Shown here: positions 47,476 to 56,320 of the stretch, piece by piece
How positions within the stretch are numbered: the first letter of the stretch is position 1
How the letters are laid out: every line of letters starts with the position of its first letter
NCBI RefSeq assembly: GCF_003071065.1
Contig: NZ_QCXX01000006.1
Span: 361,878 to 425,877, forward strand
Direction of reading: 5' to 3'
Source: Sphingobacterium athyrii
Lineage (GTDB): Bacteria > Bacteroidota > Bacteroidia > Sphingobacteriales > Sphingobacteriaceae
Length of the DNA: 64,000 bases
Made by a program: the position numbers and the translations under genes
The notes under the pieces: generated by a model
Told to the model about the DNA's origin: nothing
The model's input: the letters and a program-made list of their open reading frames with translations, nothing else
Databases searched by the model: none

Positions 47476-47503
47476 CTGAATTTATTTCGAGTACAGCAAG
47501 CGA

Positions 47504-50029
47504 TTATTTCTCCGCTGTATCTTTTGAAGACTTCGGATCTGAACTAGAGACCTCAATATCTTTGGTTTCCGGATTAATGCTCACCGTTAAAACTGAACCG
47601 GTTTGGACATTTCCTTTCAGAATTTCTTCTGCAATTGGATCCTCCAGATATTTTTGGATTGCACGTTTTAAAGGACGTGCACCGAAATTACTGTCATAAC
47701 CTTTATCTGCAATGAAACCTTTCGCTTCATCCGTCAAGTTAATGGTATAACCCAAATCTGATATTCGTTTAAACAATGACGTCAATTCAATATCAATGAT
47801 CTTAAAGATATTTTCTTTTGTCAACGAATTGAAAACAATAACGTCGTCAATACGGTTTAAAAACTCGGGCGCAAATGCTCTTTTTAGTGCAGTTTCGATT
47901 ACTCCACGGGAATGCGCATCCGTTTGTTGCGATTTTGCCGCGGTTGTGAAACCAACGCCCTGACCAAATTCTTTCAATTGACGTGCGCCAATGTTGGAGG
48001 TCATGATGATAATGGTGTTACGGAAATCTACTTTACGGCCCAAACTGTCGGTCAATTGACCTTCATCCAATACTTGCAACAACAAGTTGAACACATCTGG
48101 ATGTGCTTTCTCAATCTCATCCAAAAGCACTACAGCATAAGGTTTGCGACGTACCTTCTCTGTTAACTGTCCACCTTCTTCATAACCGACATATCCCGGA
48201 GGCGCTCCTACAAGTCGCGATATCGCAAATTTCTCCATGTATTCACTCATGTCAATCTGAATCAGTGCGTCCTCAGTATCAAACATAAACCGCGCAAGCT
48301 CTTTCGCTAATTCTGTCTTACCGACACCTGTAGGTCCCAAGAATATAAAGGAACCGATCGGTTTTTTAGGATCTTTCAGTCCGGCACGTGTACGTTGGAT
48401 GGCTTTTACCAATTTGCCAACAGCGTCATCCTGACCAATAATTCTTCCCTTCATCAATTCACCCATATTCAACAGCTTTTGGCTGTCAGTTTGGCTGACA
48501 CGTTGTACAGGGATACCGGTCATCATCGCGACAACTTCCGCTACATTTTCTTCGGAAACAGTATATCGCTTAGATTTGGTTTCTTCTTCCCAGGCAATCT
48601 TTTCTTTCTCCAATTCCTCGATAAGCTTTTTCTCTGTATCGCGTAACTTGGCAGCTTCTTCATATTTTTGACTGCGTACTACTTTGTTTTTCTCCAATTT
48701 GACCTCCTCGATTTTATTTTCGATGTCAATAATGGATTGTGGAACATGAATATTATTTAAGTGTACGCGTGAACCAGCCTCGTCCAAAGCGTCAATCGCT
48801 TTATCCGGTAGGAACCGATCCGTAATATATCGTGTTGTCAGGGACACACAGGCTTCGATTGCATCCGGAGTATAGGTCACATTGTGGTGATCCTCATATT
48901 TCTCTTTGATGCGATTCAAAATCTCTACAGTCTCATCATGTGTAGCCGGTTCAATCGTCACACGTTGGAAACGACGGTCTAAAGCGCCATCTTTTTCAAT
49001 ATATTGACGATATTCGTCCAGTGTAGTTGCACCGATACATTGTATTTCTCCTCTTGCCAAGGCTGGTTTGAACATATTGGAAGCGTCCAAAGATCCTGAA
49101 GCACCGCCAGCACCGACAATGGTATGTATTTCGTCAATAAACAAAATGACATCCGGTGATTTTTCCAGTTCATTCATGACCGCTTTCATGCGCTCTTCAA
49201 ATTGACCCCGATATTTTGTGCCCGCAACCAATGAAGCCAGGTCTAAAGTAACCACACGCTTGTTGAACAAGACACGGGATACTTTGCGTTGCACAATACG
49301 TAGTGCCAATCCTTCCGCTATCGCTGATTTACCTACTCCGGGTTCACCGATTAATAACGGATTATTCTTTTTACGACGAGAAAGAATCTGTGATACACGT
49401 TCGATTTCTTTTTCACGACCTACAATCGGATCCAGCCTACCTTCTTCGGCAGCTTTGGTCAGATCTCGGCCAAAGTTGTCCAATACCGGTGTTTTGGATT
49501 TGATATCCGAAACCTTTTTAGGTTGGATATATTGGTCATCCTCAGCAAAGTCATCATCACCGGTAGGAGAGCCCGGAGCTTCATCCTTGATGGTGGTTTT
49601 ATTTTGCTCTACTTCGGCTTTGAAGATGTCATAGGTCACATTATATTGCTGTAAAATTTGCGAAGCGATATTATCTTCATCCCGTAAGATAGCCAATAAT
49701 AGGTGCTCGGTCCCAATAATGTCAGATTTGAAAATCTTCGCTTCCAAATAAGTAATTTTCAGAACTTTTTCAGCTTGTTTAGTTAACGGCATGTTGCCAA
49801 TAGGTGCACGTGATACAGATGCCCCCTTCACTGCGTCTTCCACAGATTGACGTAGGGCAGTTGTGTCAATGCCTATGTTTTTAAGGATTTTGATCGCCAT
49901 TCCATCGCCTTCACGAATCAAGCCGAGCAACAAGTGCTCTGTGCCTATATAATCGTGACGCAATCTCAAAGCTTCCTCTCTACTGTACGATATAACATCC
50001 TTTACGCGCGGTGAAAATTTTGCTTCCAT
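47504..50029 (-). CDS. clpC: ATP-dependent Clp protease ATP-binding subunit ClpC
   Basis: AAA+ unfoldase that feeds proteins to ClpP. 841 residues: two Clp_N repeats (about 1-150, LRLRHDYIGTEHLLLGLIREG), AAA-1 with Walker A GEPGVGKSAIAEG (about 220-232) and Walker B VILFIDEIHTIVGAG, a UVR-like coiled middle domain about 415-500, AAA-2 with GPTGVGKTELAK and VVLLDEIEKAHPDV. Lacks a ClpB-length middle domain, so ClpC rather than ClpB. clpP is not nearby. Presence of the linker motif EEAAKLRDTEKKL is typical of ClpC. Confidence 0.95.
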   Translation of the reverse strand: MEAKFSPRVKDVISYSREEALRLRHDYIGTEHLLLGLIREGDGMAIKILKNIGIDTTALRQSVEDAVKGASVSRAPIGNMPLTKQAEKVLKITYLEAKIFKSDIIGTEHLLLAILRDEDNIASQILQQYNVTYDIFKAEVEQNKTTIKDEAPGSPTGDDDFAEDDQYIQPKKVSDIKSKTPVLDNFGRDLTKAAEEGRLDPIVGREKEIERVSQILSRRKKNNPLLIGEPGVGKSAIAEGLALRIVQRKVSRVLFNKRVVTLDLASLVAGTKYRGQFEERMKAVMNELEKSPDVILFIDEIHTIVGAGGASGSLDASNMFKPALARGEIQCIGATTLDEYRQYIEKDGALDRRFQRVTIEPATHDETVEILNRIKEKYEDHHNVTYTPDAIEACVSLTTRYITDRFLPDKAIDALDEAGSRVHLNNIHVPQSIIDIENKIEEVKLEKNKVVRSQKYEEAAKLRDTEKKLIEELEKEKIAWEEETKSKRYTVSEENVAEVVAMMTGIPVQRVSQTDSQKLLNMGELMKGRIIGQDDAVGKLVKAIQRTRAGLKDPKKPIGSFIFLGPTGVGKTELAKELARFMFDTEDALIQIDMSEYMEKFAISRLVGAPPGYVGYEEGGQLTEKVRRKPYAVVLLDEIEKAHPDVFNLLLQVLDEGQLTDSLGRKVDFRNTIIIMTSNIGARQLKEFGQGVGFTTAAKSQQTDAHSRGVIETALKRAFAPEFLNRIDDVIVFNSLTKENIFKIIDIELTSLFKRISDLGYTINLTDEAKGFIADKGYDSNFGARPLKRAIQKYLEDPIAEEILKGNVQTGSVLTVSINPETKDIEVSSSDPKSSKDTAEK

Positions 50030-50165
50030 TGAATACCTTTCTGTTTTATATTAAGGATATATAAATGTAGTAAATTCTACATTTCAAACCTTAAAATTAT
50101 TTTAAATAATGTCATCAACAATTAAGCCATGACCATTATACGTCCAAAATGTCAGTATAAAAGAT

Positions 50166-50173
50166 TACATTTG
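50166..50173 (+). promoter_or_regulatory. -7 element (TACATTTG) of the ettA operon
   Basis: TACATTTG matches TAnnTTTG; start near 50180, leader about 35 nt. ettA and the oxygen-sensor genes may share this promoter. Confidence 0.55.
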
Positions 50174-50214
50174 TATGTTAATATAATAAGAGTTTTCCAA
50201 TTTTTTTAAATTTT

Positions 50215-51897
50215 ATGTCAGACGAGAAGATTATTTTTTCGATGGCGGGTGTCAATAAAATCTATCCGCCTCAAAAACAAGTTCTAAAAAATATCTATTT
50301 ATCTTTTTTCTATGGTGCCAAAATCGGCGTGATCGGTTTGAACGGATCCGGGAAATCTTCACTATTGAAAATTATTGCGGGTTTGGACAAATCTTATCAG
50401 GGCGAAGTTGTGTTTTCTCCGGGTTACTCTGTGGGATATTTGGCACAGGAACCCCAATTGGATCTCGAAAAGACCGTTCTTGAAATTGTACAGGAAGGTG
50501 TTGCCGAAATCACGGCAACCTTAAAAGAATACGAAGAAATCAATGAAAAATTCGGCTTGCCTGAGGTCTACGAAAATCCAGATGAGATGGATAAACTGTT
50601 GACTAGACAGGGCGAATTGCAAGATAAAATCGACGCAACAAATGCCTGGGAAATTGATTCCAAATTGGAAAGAGCAATGGATGCCTTACGTTGTCCGGAA
50701 CCTGATGCTAAAATTGTCAATTTGTCAGGTGGTGAGCGCAGACGTGTAGCATTATGTCGCTTATTATTACAGGAACCAGATGTCTTGTTGCTCGACGAGC
50801 CGACCAACCACTTGGATGCAGAGTCTATCGACTGGTTAGAGCAACATTTAAAACAATATAAAGGAACAGTCATTGCTGTTACCCACGACCGTTATTTCTT
50901 GGATAATGTCGCAGGATGGATCTTAGAGCTGGATCGTGGTGAAGGTATACCTTGGAAAGGAAATTACTCCTCTTGGTTAGACCAGAAGGCTAAACGTCTG
51001 GCGCAGGAAGAAAAACAGGAAACCAAACGTCAGAAAACATTGGAGCGTGAGCTGGAATGGGTACGTATGGCTCCAAAGGCTCGTCATGCCAAATCTAAAG
51101 CCCGCCTTCATAATTATGAGAAATTGGCTTCTGAGGAAACAAAAGAACGCGAAGAGAAATTGGAATTATTTATTCCGCCGGGACCGCGTTTGGGTAACTC
51201 TGTCATCGAGGCAACCGATATCTCCAAAGCTTATGGCGACCGTATTTTATTTGAAAATTTAAGTTTCATGTTGCCTCCTGCCGGTATTGTTGGTATCATC
51301 GGACCAAATGGCGCGGGTAAAACAACCTTATTCCGTCTGATCACGGGACAGGAGACGCCGGATACGGGATCGTTCAAAGTGGGAGAGACTGTCAAATTGG
51401 GGTATGTCGATCAGATGCACCATGACCTTGATCCTGAGAAATCCGTTTGGGAAAATATCACTGGCGGTAACGATAACATGATCCTGGGCAATCGCTCCGT
51501 AAATTCCAGAGCTTATGTATCTAAATTTAACTTTAACGGTGCTGACCAACAAAAGAAAGTAGGTGTACTTTCTGGCGGAGAACGCAACCGTGTCCATTTG
51601 GCGATCACGCTAAAGGAAGGATCAAATGTGCTCCTGCTCGATGAGCCGACCAATGACATTGATGTCAATACATTGCGCGCGTTAGAGGAAGGTTTGGAGA
51701 ATTTTGGTGGTTGTGCTGTGGTCATATCCCATGATAGATGGTTTTTAGACCGTATCTGTACACATATTCTCGCTTTTGAAGGCGATTCTCAGGTTTATTT
51801 CTTTGAAGGTAACTATACCGAATATGAGGAAAACCGTAAAAAACGTTTGGGTGATGTAACTCCACATCGCATTAAATACAAAAAATTGGTGAAATAA
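50215..51897 (+). CDS. ettA: Energy-dependent translational throttle protein EttA
   Basis: ABC-F ATPase that binds the ribosome E site and gates elongation by ATP/ADP ratio. 560 residues, two ABC domains. First: GLNGSGKSS, LSGGERRRVAL, LLLDEPTNHLDAES. Second: GPNGAGKTT, LSGGERNRVHLA, LLLDEPTNDIDVN. An arm-like insertion and linker PKARHAKSKARLHNYEKL. No membrane part. The stop codon is 2 bp before the start of the PAS kinase, so the two are cotranscribed, an unusual partner for ettA. Confidence 0.96.
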   Translation: MSDEKIIFSMAGVNKIYPPQKQVLKNIYLSFFYGAKIGVIGLNGSGKSSLLKIIAGLDKSYQGEVVFSPGYSVGYLAQEPQLDLEKTVLEIVQEGVAEITATLKEYEEINEKFGLPEVYENPDEMDKLLTRQGELQDKIDATNAWEIDSKLERAMDALRCPEPDAKIVNLSGGERRRVALCRLLLQEPDVLLLDEPTNHLDAESIDWLEQHLKQYKGTVIAVTHDRYFLDNVAGWILELDRGEGIPWKGNYSSWLDQKAKRLAQEEKQETKRQKTLERELEWVRMAPKARHAKSKARLHNYEKLASEETKEREEKLELFIPPGPRLGNSVIEATDISKAYGDRILFENLSFMLPPAGIVGIIGPNGAGKTTLFRLITGQETPDTGSFKVGETVKLGYVDQMHHDLDPEKSVWENITGGNDNMILGNRSVNSRAYVSKFNFNGADQQKKVGVLSGGERNRVHLAITLKEGSNVLLLDEPTNDIDVNTLRALEEGLENFGGCAVVISHDRWFLDRICTHILAFEGDSQVYFFEGNYTEYEENRKKRLGDVTPHRIKYKKLVK

Positions 51898-51899
51898 AA

Positions 51900-53096
51900 A
51901 TGATCATGGAAGGCGGAAGGCTTTTGGCGGCCATAATAGACCATGCAATTGATGGAATTATTACCATAGACAACAGGGGGAATGTCGAAAGCATTAACCC
52001 TGCTGCCTTAGAATTGTTTGGATATAACGCTGAAGAAGTAATAGGACATAATGTGTCAATGTTAATGCCTGAGCCCGATCGGGGTAATCATGATAACTAT
52101 ATTCATAATTATCAAACCACCGGCCATAAAAAAATTATAGGGATCGGACGCGAGGTGATGGGGCTAAAGAAGAGCGGAAAGACATTTCCGTTTCGCTTGG
52201 CAGTGAGCGAAGTCTGGCTTAAAGATAAAAATATTTTTACAGGATTTATCCATGATCTCTCCCGTGAAAAGGCAGCAGAAGATATGCTAAAACAGCATGC
52301 TGCCGAATTGGAACATAAAGTCAGTGAAAGGACACGTGATTTGATATCGCTGGTTTCCGAACTGGAAAAAGCAAAAGCAGAAGTTTCCAAATCTCTGGAA
52401 AAAGAAATCGAACTTAACCAGCTTAAATCCCGATTCGTCTCCATGGCTTCACATGAGTTTCGCACACCACTGAGCTCTGTCCAATTGTCGGCTTCTCTGA
52501 TTGAAAAATATGCGGACCGTCCCGATGATAAGGCCAATATTATCAAACATACCAACAAGATCAAGGGGGCAGTGCAGCTTCTCACCAGTATATTGAATGA
52601 TTTTCTCTCACTGGAAAAATTAGAAGCGGGAATTGTGGTCATGAACAAACAGTATATTAATCTGGTTGAACTGGCGGAAGAAATCACCGAGGAGATGCAA
52701 TTGATCTGTAAGAAAAATCAGCATATTGTCTACCAACATACGGGGGAAATCGGACATTTTTCGCTGGATCCGAACTTGTTAAAAAATGCGCTGGTGAATT
52801 TGATTTCCAACGCCATCAAATATTCGGGTGAAGATACTTTAATAGAATTTACAACCTGTATCGATGATAAGGGCTGCTCGATCTCCGTTAAGGATAATGG
52901 TATAGGTATTCCTAAAGAGGATCAAGTGCATTTGTTCGAACCATTTTTCAGAGCACATAACACCGGAAATATTCCGGGGACTGGACTGGGCTTAAATATC
53001 GTAAAAAGGTATATCGAGCTTATGGAGGGTAAAATGGAATTTGTTTCGGAAGTGCATAAGGGAACATCATTTAAAGTCAGTTTTGATAAGATTTAA
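51900..53096 (+). CDS. Cytosolic FixL-like heme-PAS sensor histidine kinase
   Basis: Oxygen-sensing kinase candidate. 398 residues, no membrane segment. PAS domain about 5-118 with the FixL consensus: MPEPDRGNHDNYI holds His64 and IIGIGREVMG holds Arg84, 20 residues later, the same spacing as the heme ligand His and distal Arg of Bradyrhizobium FixL. Coiled linker about 125-175, HisKA with phospho-acceptor His185 in FVSMASHEFRTPLSS, then HATPase with ALVNLISNAIKYSG (N), KDNGIGIPKEDQ (G1) and GTGLGLNIVKRY (G2). Likely phosphorylates the response regulator encoded 154 bp downstream. Heme binding is inference. Confidence 0.88.
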   Translation: MIMEGGRLLAAIIDHAIDGIITIDNRGNVESINPAALELFGYNAEEVIGHNVSMLMPEPDRGNHDNYIHNYQTTGHKKIIGIGREVMGLKKSGKTFPFRLAVSEVWLKDKNIFTGFIHDLSREKAAEDMLKQHAAELEHKVSERTRDLISLVSELEKAKAEVSKSLEKEIELNQLKSRFVSMASHEFRTPLSSVQLSASLIEKYADRPDDKANIIKHTNKIKGAVQLLTSILNDFLSLEKLEAGIVVMNKQYINLVELAEEITEEMQLICKKNQHIVYQHTGEIGHFSLDPNLLKNALVNLISNAIKYSGEDTLIEFTTCIDDKGCSISVKDNGIGIPKEDQVHLFEPFFRAHNTGNIPGTGLGLNIVKRYIELMEGKMEFVSEVHKGTSFKVSFDKI

Positions 53097-53249
53097 ATAC
53101 TATCTGAATTGATGGTGGAGCGATAGGCTTGTCGATCATAAATGGAAAGGATTTGTGTATTCAAATGACTATAAAGACGAAAGAAGAACTGAGTGTAAAA
53201 AGTTAATTGAAAGCAATGACAATAGACACTCATCAATAATTATTGAGAC

Positions 53250-54317
53250 ATGAACAATAAAAAGACTATTCTAATCATTGAGGATAATATTGACATTAGA
53301 GAGGGGACAACTGAGATTTTAGAGTTGACAGGACGGTATGAGGTGATTACAGCTGAGAATGGTCGGGTGGGAGTTGATTTGGCAACTCGACATATTCCTG
53401 ATTTGATTCTCTGTGATATCATGATGCCAGAATTGGATGGTTATGGTGTACTATTTATGCTGAGCAAGATAGAAAGTACCGCAAAAATTCCTTTTATTTT
53501 TCTGACCGCAAAAGCCGAACGCGCAGATATGCGTAAGGCAATGGAGATGGGGGCGGATGATTACCTGACCAAACCTTTTGATGATGTGGAACTGATGAAC
53601 GCAATTGAGGTTCGTCTGAAAAAGCATGAGCAGTTATCCGCAGATTCGGGTGAGGAGTATGATTTGAACCTGAGTGAAGAGGAACAAGTTTTATTGCTAC
53701 AGGAATTGCTCGCCAATTCACGTGTGAAAACGGTAAAAAAGAAACAGTCAATCTTTGAGAAAGACGATTCACCTACGTATGTTTATTATGTCAAATCGGG
53801 GCAGGTTCGTAGCTTTAAGTTGTACAAAGATGGGCGGGAACTATCGACAGGGATTTATATAGAAGGGAATTATTTTGGCTATGCTTCTGTACTGTTGAAT
53901 GAAAACTATGAAGATTATGCGGAAGCTGTTGAATCCAGCGAAGTTATTTTAATCCCAAAAGACGCCTTTTTGGAGCTCCTATGGAAAAAACCTGCTATAG
54001 CTAGCAAATTTATTAAATTACTTTCGGTGGACCTTCGTGAAAAAGAAGAGCAATTGTTGGGCTTCGCATACCATTCTGTCCGCAAACGTGTGGCCAATGC
54101 ACTGATCAGTGTAGCCGAAAAAAACGGAATCAATATCAATGAGGTCAATGCCTGTACAATTGATATTACCAGAGATGGAATTGCTTCGATAGCAGGTACG
54201 GCAAATGAAACAGTTTCACGTATGCTTTCCGATTTTAAAGAGGAAAAGCTGATCTCGAAGGAAAAAGGAAAGATTTACATCAATTCGATCAAAAATCTAA
54301 GGGATGTAAAACAATAA
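53250..54317 (+). CDS. Receiver-CRP/FNR fusion response regulator (FixJ-FixK-like)
   Basis: 355 residues, cytoplasmic. Receiver domain 1-125: phospho-Asp56 in DLILCDIMMPELDG, Thr86 and Lys108 (DDYLTKPFDD). Then a linker, a cyclic-nucleotide-like beta-roll about 155-260 (KKQSIFEKDDSPTYVYYVKSGQVRSF) and a Crp-type winged helix at the C-terminus with recognition helix GTANETVSRMLSDFKEEKL. The E-x-x-S-R pattern is the FNR/FixK type that reads TTGAT-N4-ATCAA, not the CRP R-E-x-x-x-R type. No FeS cysteines, so oxygen input must come through phosphorylation from the upstream kinase. Predicted to activate hemN, ccoI and ccoS just downstream. Confidence 0.9.
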   Translation: MNNKKTILIIEDNIDIREGTTEILELTGRYEVITAENGRVGVDLATRHIPDLILCDIMMPELDGYGVLFMLSKIESTAKIPFIFLTAKAERADMRKAMEMGADDYLTKPFDDVELMNAIEVRLKKHEQLSADSGEEYDLNLSEEEQVLLLQELLANSRVKTVKKKQSIFEKDDSPTYVYYVKSGQVRSFKLYKDGRELSTGIYIEGNYFGYASVLLNENYEDYAEAVESSEVILIPKDAFLELLWKKPAIASKFIKLLSVDLREKEEQLLGFAYHSVRKRVANALISVAEKNGININEVNACTIDITRDGIASIAGTANETVSRMLSDFKEEKLISKEKGKIYINSIKNLRDVKQ

Positions 54318-54371
54318 CAGAAATAAATTGAATAGTCAGTGCGCTTTGCGCTTGCGATACAAAATATCTAC

Positions 54372-54408
54372 AAAAGGGCCTGTCCGAGCAATTCGGACAG
54401 GCCCTTTT
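54372..54408 (+). terminator. Terminator after the response regulator gene
   Basis: Strong 16-bp perfect stem AAAAGGGCCTGTCCGA with 5-nt loop followed by TTTT; separates the sensor operon from the hemN operon. Confidence 0.88.
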
Positions 54409-54416
54409 CCATAATT

Positions 54417-54430
54417 GTGATATATATCAT
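54417..54430. promoter_or_regulatory. FNR/FixK-type box (TGAT-ATAT-ATCA)
   Basis: TGAT-N4-ATCA palindrome, 8 of 10 bases of the TTGAT-N4-ATCAA consensus, centred about 65 bp before the predicted transcription start of the next operon. The neighbouring regulator has the matching ExxSR recognition helix. Confidence 0.6.
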
Positions 54431-54475
54431 TGTCAGGTATGGTCATGTATCATGTTTTTGGGCCTAGCGATGATT

Positions 54476-54483
54476 TACTTTTG
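54476..54483 (+). promoter_or_regulatory. -7 element (TACTTTTG) of the hemN-ccoI operon
   Basis: TACTTTTG matches TAnnTTTG; start near 54489. The FNR/FixK-type box is at about -65. Confidence 0.55.
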
Positions 54484-54525
54484 TTTTTAGGATAAACTTA
54501 TATAGGGTTGATTGTAGAATTCAAA

Positions 54526-54936
54526 ATGAAAGTAGTTGTATATAATGTGAGGTCATTTGAAAAAGAGTTTTGGGCATTGGCCAATGCAAAACAGCATGAC
54601 CTCACCTTGATTTCAAATGGATTAAATCTCGAAACGCAAAATTATGCGCGCGGAAAGGATGCGGTTGTCATCTCTGGGGGAGATATTTTGGATGATAAAA
54701 TGCTACTTAATTTAAAAAAATTAGGAATTAGTAAGATCATGACAAGAAGTAAGCATACATCGCATATTGATTTGGTCAAAGCGGGTGATTTGAGAATTCA
54801 GATTGCCAATGCGCCTTTTGAGGATCAAAGCCCAAAAGGACTGGCAGAACAGACTGTTCGGAATCTCAATCTTTGGGGAATGGAAAAATGTGTCGGTAAA
54901 GCGTGCTGTTGTTTGAATGACTGCGCAAAAAAATAA
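54526..54936 (+). CDS. Stand-alone D-lactate dehydrogenase N-terminal-like domain with Cys-rich tail
   Basis: 136 residues from the ATG at 54526. MKVVVYNVRSFEKEFWALANAKQHDLTLIS and TRSKHTSHIDLVKAGDLRIQIAN match the N-terminal substrate half of D-2-hydroxyacid dehydrogenases. The NAD domain (about 200 residues) is missing and there is no frameshifted remnant after it. The C-terminus is instead KCVGKACCCLNDCAKK, five Cys in 16 residues. A full enzyme cannot form, so a regulatory or metal-binding role is likely. It starts the hemN operon and lies 6 bp before hemN. Confidence 0.82.
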   Translation: MKVVVYNVRSFEKEFWALANAKQHDLTLISNGLNLETQNYARGKDAVVISGGDILDDKMLLNLKKLGISKIMTRSKHTSHIDLVKAGDLRIQIANAPFEDQSPKGLAEQTVRNLNLWGMEKCVGKACCCLNDCAKK

Positions 54937-54942
54937 CTTTCA

Positions 54943-56313
54943 ATGAGTACACAGGAAAAATCTATGGAGGAATTGGTGCAGAAATACAATGTCGCGGCGC
55001 CACGGTATACCAGTTACCCGACAGTTCCATTTTGGGACGAGCGAACATTTTCTACCGAAGCTTGGAAGGATCAAGTATACCGTACTTTCCAGCAGTCAAA
55101 AGATAAGGGACTGAGCCTATATATCCACCTGCCCTTTTGCGAAAGTCTATGCACATACTGTGGTTGCAATACACGTATCACAAAAAATCATCAGGTTGAG
55201 CTGCCTTATATTACGGCGCTCCTGAAGGAGTGGGAGATGTATCGGGCTGTTTTCAAAGGGGAGAAACTGCTCGTCTCAGAAATACATCTGGGCGGCGGCA
55301 CACCAACTTTTTTTCAGCCGGAAAACTTAAAATTCTTGATTGAGGGGATTCTGAAAGATGTCGATGTCACAGCAGATCGTTCTTTTTCATTTGAGGCACA
55401 TCCCGCGAATACCAAAACAGAACACTTACAGATTCTTTTCGACCTCGGCTTCCGTCGTCTCAGCTTAGGGATACAGGATTTTGATCCATTGGTGCAATTC
55501 ATGATCAATAGGCAGCAGACCTTTGAAGAAGTTGAAGAAGTGATGCTGAATGCAAGAAAGATCGGTTTTGATTCCATTAATTTCGACTTGATTTATGGTT
55601 TGCCTAAGCAGACTGAAGCATCTGTGCAGGATGCCATTGAAAAATGCATGCTACTGAAGCCAGATCGTATATCTTTTTATAGTTATGCCCATGTTCCTTG
55701 GTTGAAGCCGGGACAGCGGCATTATACCGAGGCAGATCTGCCGAAGGGTACTGCTAAATTAGCACTTTATAATCTCGGGAAAAAGCTGATCCTGGCACAG
55801 GGATACGCAGATATCGGTATGGACCATTTTTCGAAAAAAGACGATGAGCTCTATCTGGCTTTTCAGGAGGAACGCTTGCACCGTAATTTTATGGGTTATG
55901 CGGATCGGTTTAACCCTTTATTAATTGGTCTTGGTGTGTCTTCAATCAGTGATGCTTGGGCTGGTTTCGCACAAAATGTGAAAACAGTTGAGGAATATCA
56001 TAAGTTGATCGCATCGGGTGTGTTGCCCGTAGTGAAAGGACATATCCTTAATGTGGAAGATTTGGTCATAAGACGCTATATCCTCGATATGATGTGTAAA
56101 GGTAAAGTGCAATTGGATCCTACATCGGATTTAACCGAACAGATTAAGGAGGAATTGTCCATATTGGTCCAGGACGGCTTGGTTAGCATAGCGGGTGAGC
56201 TGATTCAATGCACTGCCGTGGGGCGTTCATTTCTACGGAATATTTGTATGGCTTTTGATCAGCGTTTTTTGAAACTGCGTACAAAAAAGCAATTATTTAG
56301 TGAAGCAATTTAA
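54943..56313 (+). CDS. hemN: Oxygen-independent coproporphyrinogen III oxidase
   Basis: Radical SAM enzyme of anaerobic heme synthesis. 456 residues, the normal size for HemN. SAM/FeS ligands Cys66, Cys70 and Cys73 in LPFCESLCTYCGCN, the glycine-rich GGGTPTFF after it, and YTSYPTVPFW early in the chain, a HemN rather than HemW signature. Its stop overlaps the GTG candidate start of the ccoI gene, so the genes are coupled. Use at low oxygen fits the sensor genes just upstream. Confidence 0.95.
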   Translation: MSTQEKSMEELVQKYNVAAPRYTSYPTVPFWDERTFSTEAWKDQVYRTFQQSKDKGLSLYIHLPFCESLCTYCGCNTRITKNHQVELPYITALLKEWEMYRAVFKGEKLLVSEIHLGGGTPTFFQPENLKFLIEGILKDVDVTADRSFSFEAHPANTKTEHLQILFDLGFRRLSLGIQDFDPLVQFMINRQQTFEEVEEVMLNARKIGFDSINFDLIYGLPKQTEASVQDAIEKCMLLKPDRISFYSYAHVPWLKPGQRHYTEADLPKGTAKLALYNLGKKLILAQGYADIGMDHFSKKDDELYLAFQEERLHRNFMGYADRFNPLLIGLGVSSISDAWAGFAQNVKTVEEYHKLIASGVLPVVKGHILNVEDLVIRRYILDMMCKGKVQLDPTSDLTEQIKEELSILVQDGLVSIAGELIQCTAVGRSFLRNICMAFDQRFLKLRTKKQLFSEAI

Positions 56314-56320
56314 CAGGGAT

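Noticed and set aside
52112..52687. 191-codon ORF antisense to the histidine kinase
   Set aside because: Shadow of a clear gene; Ser/Ala-rich composition typical of antisense frames.
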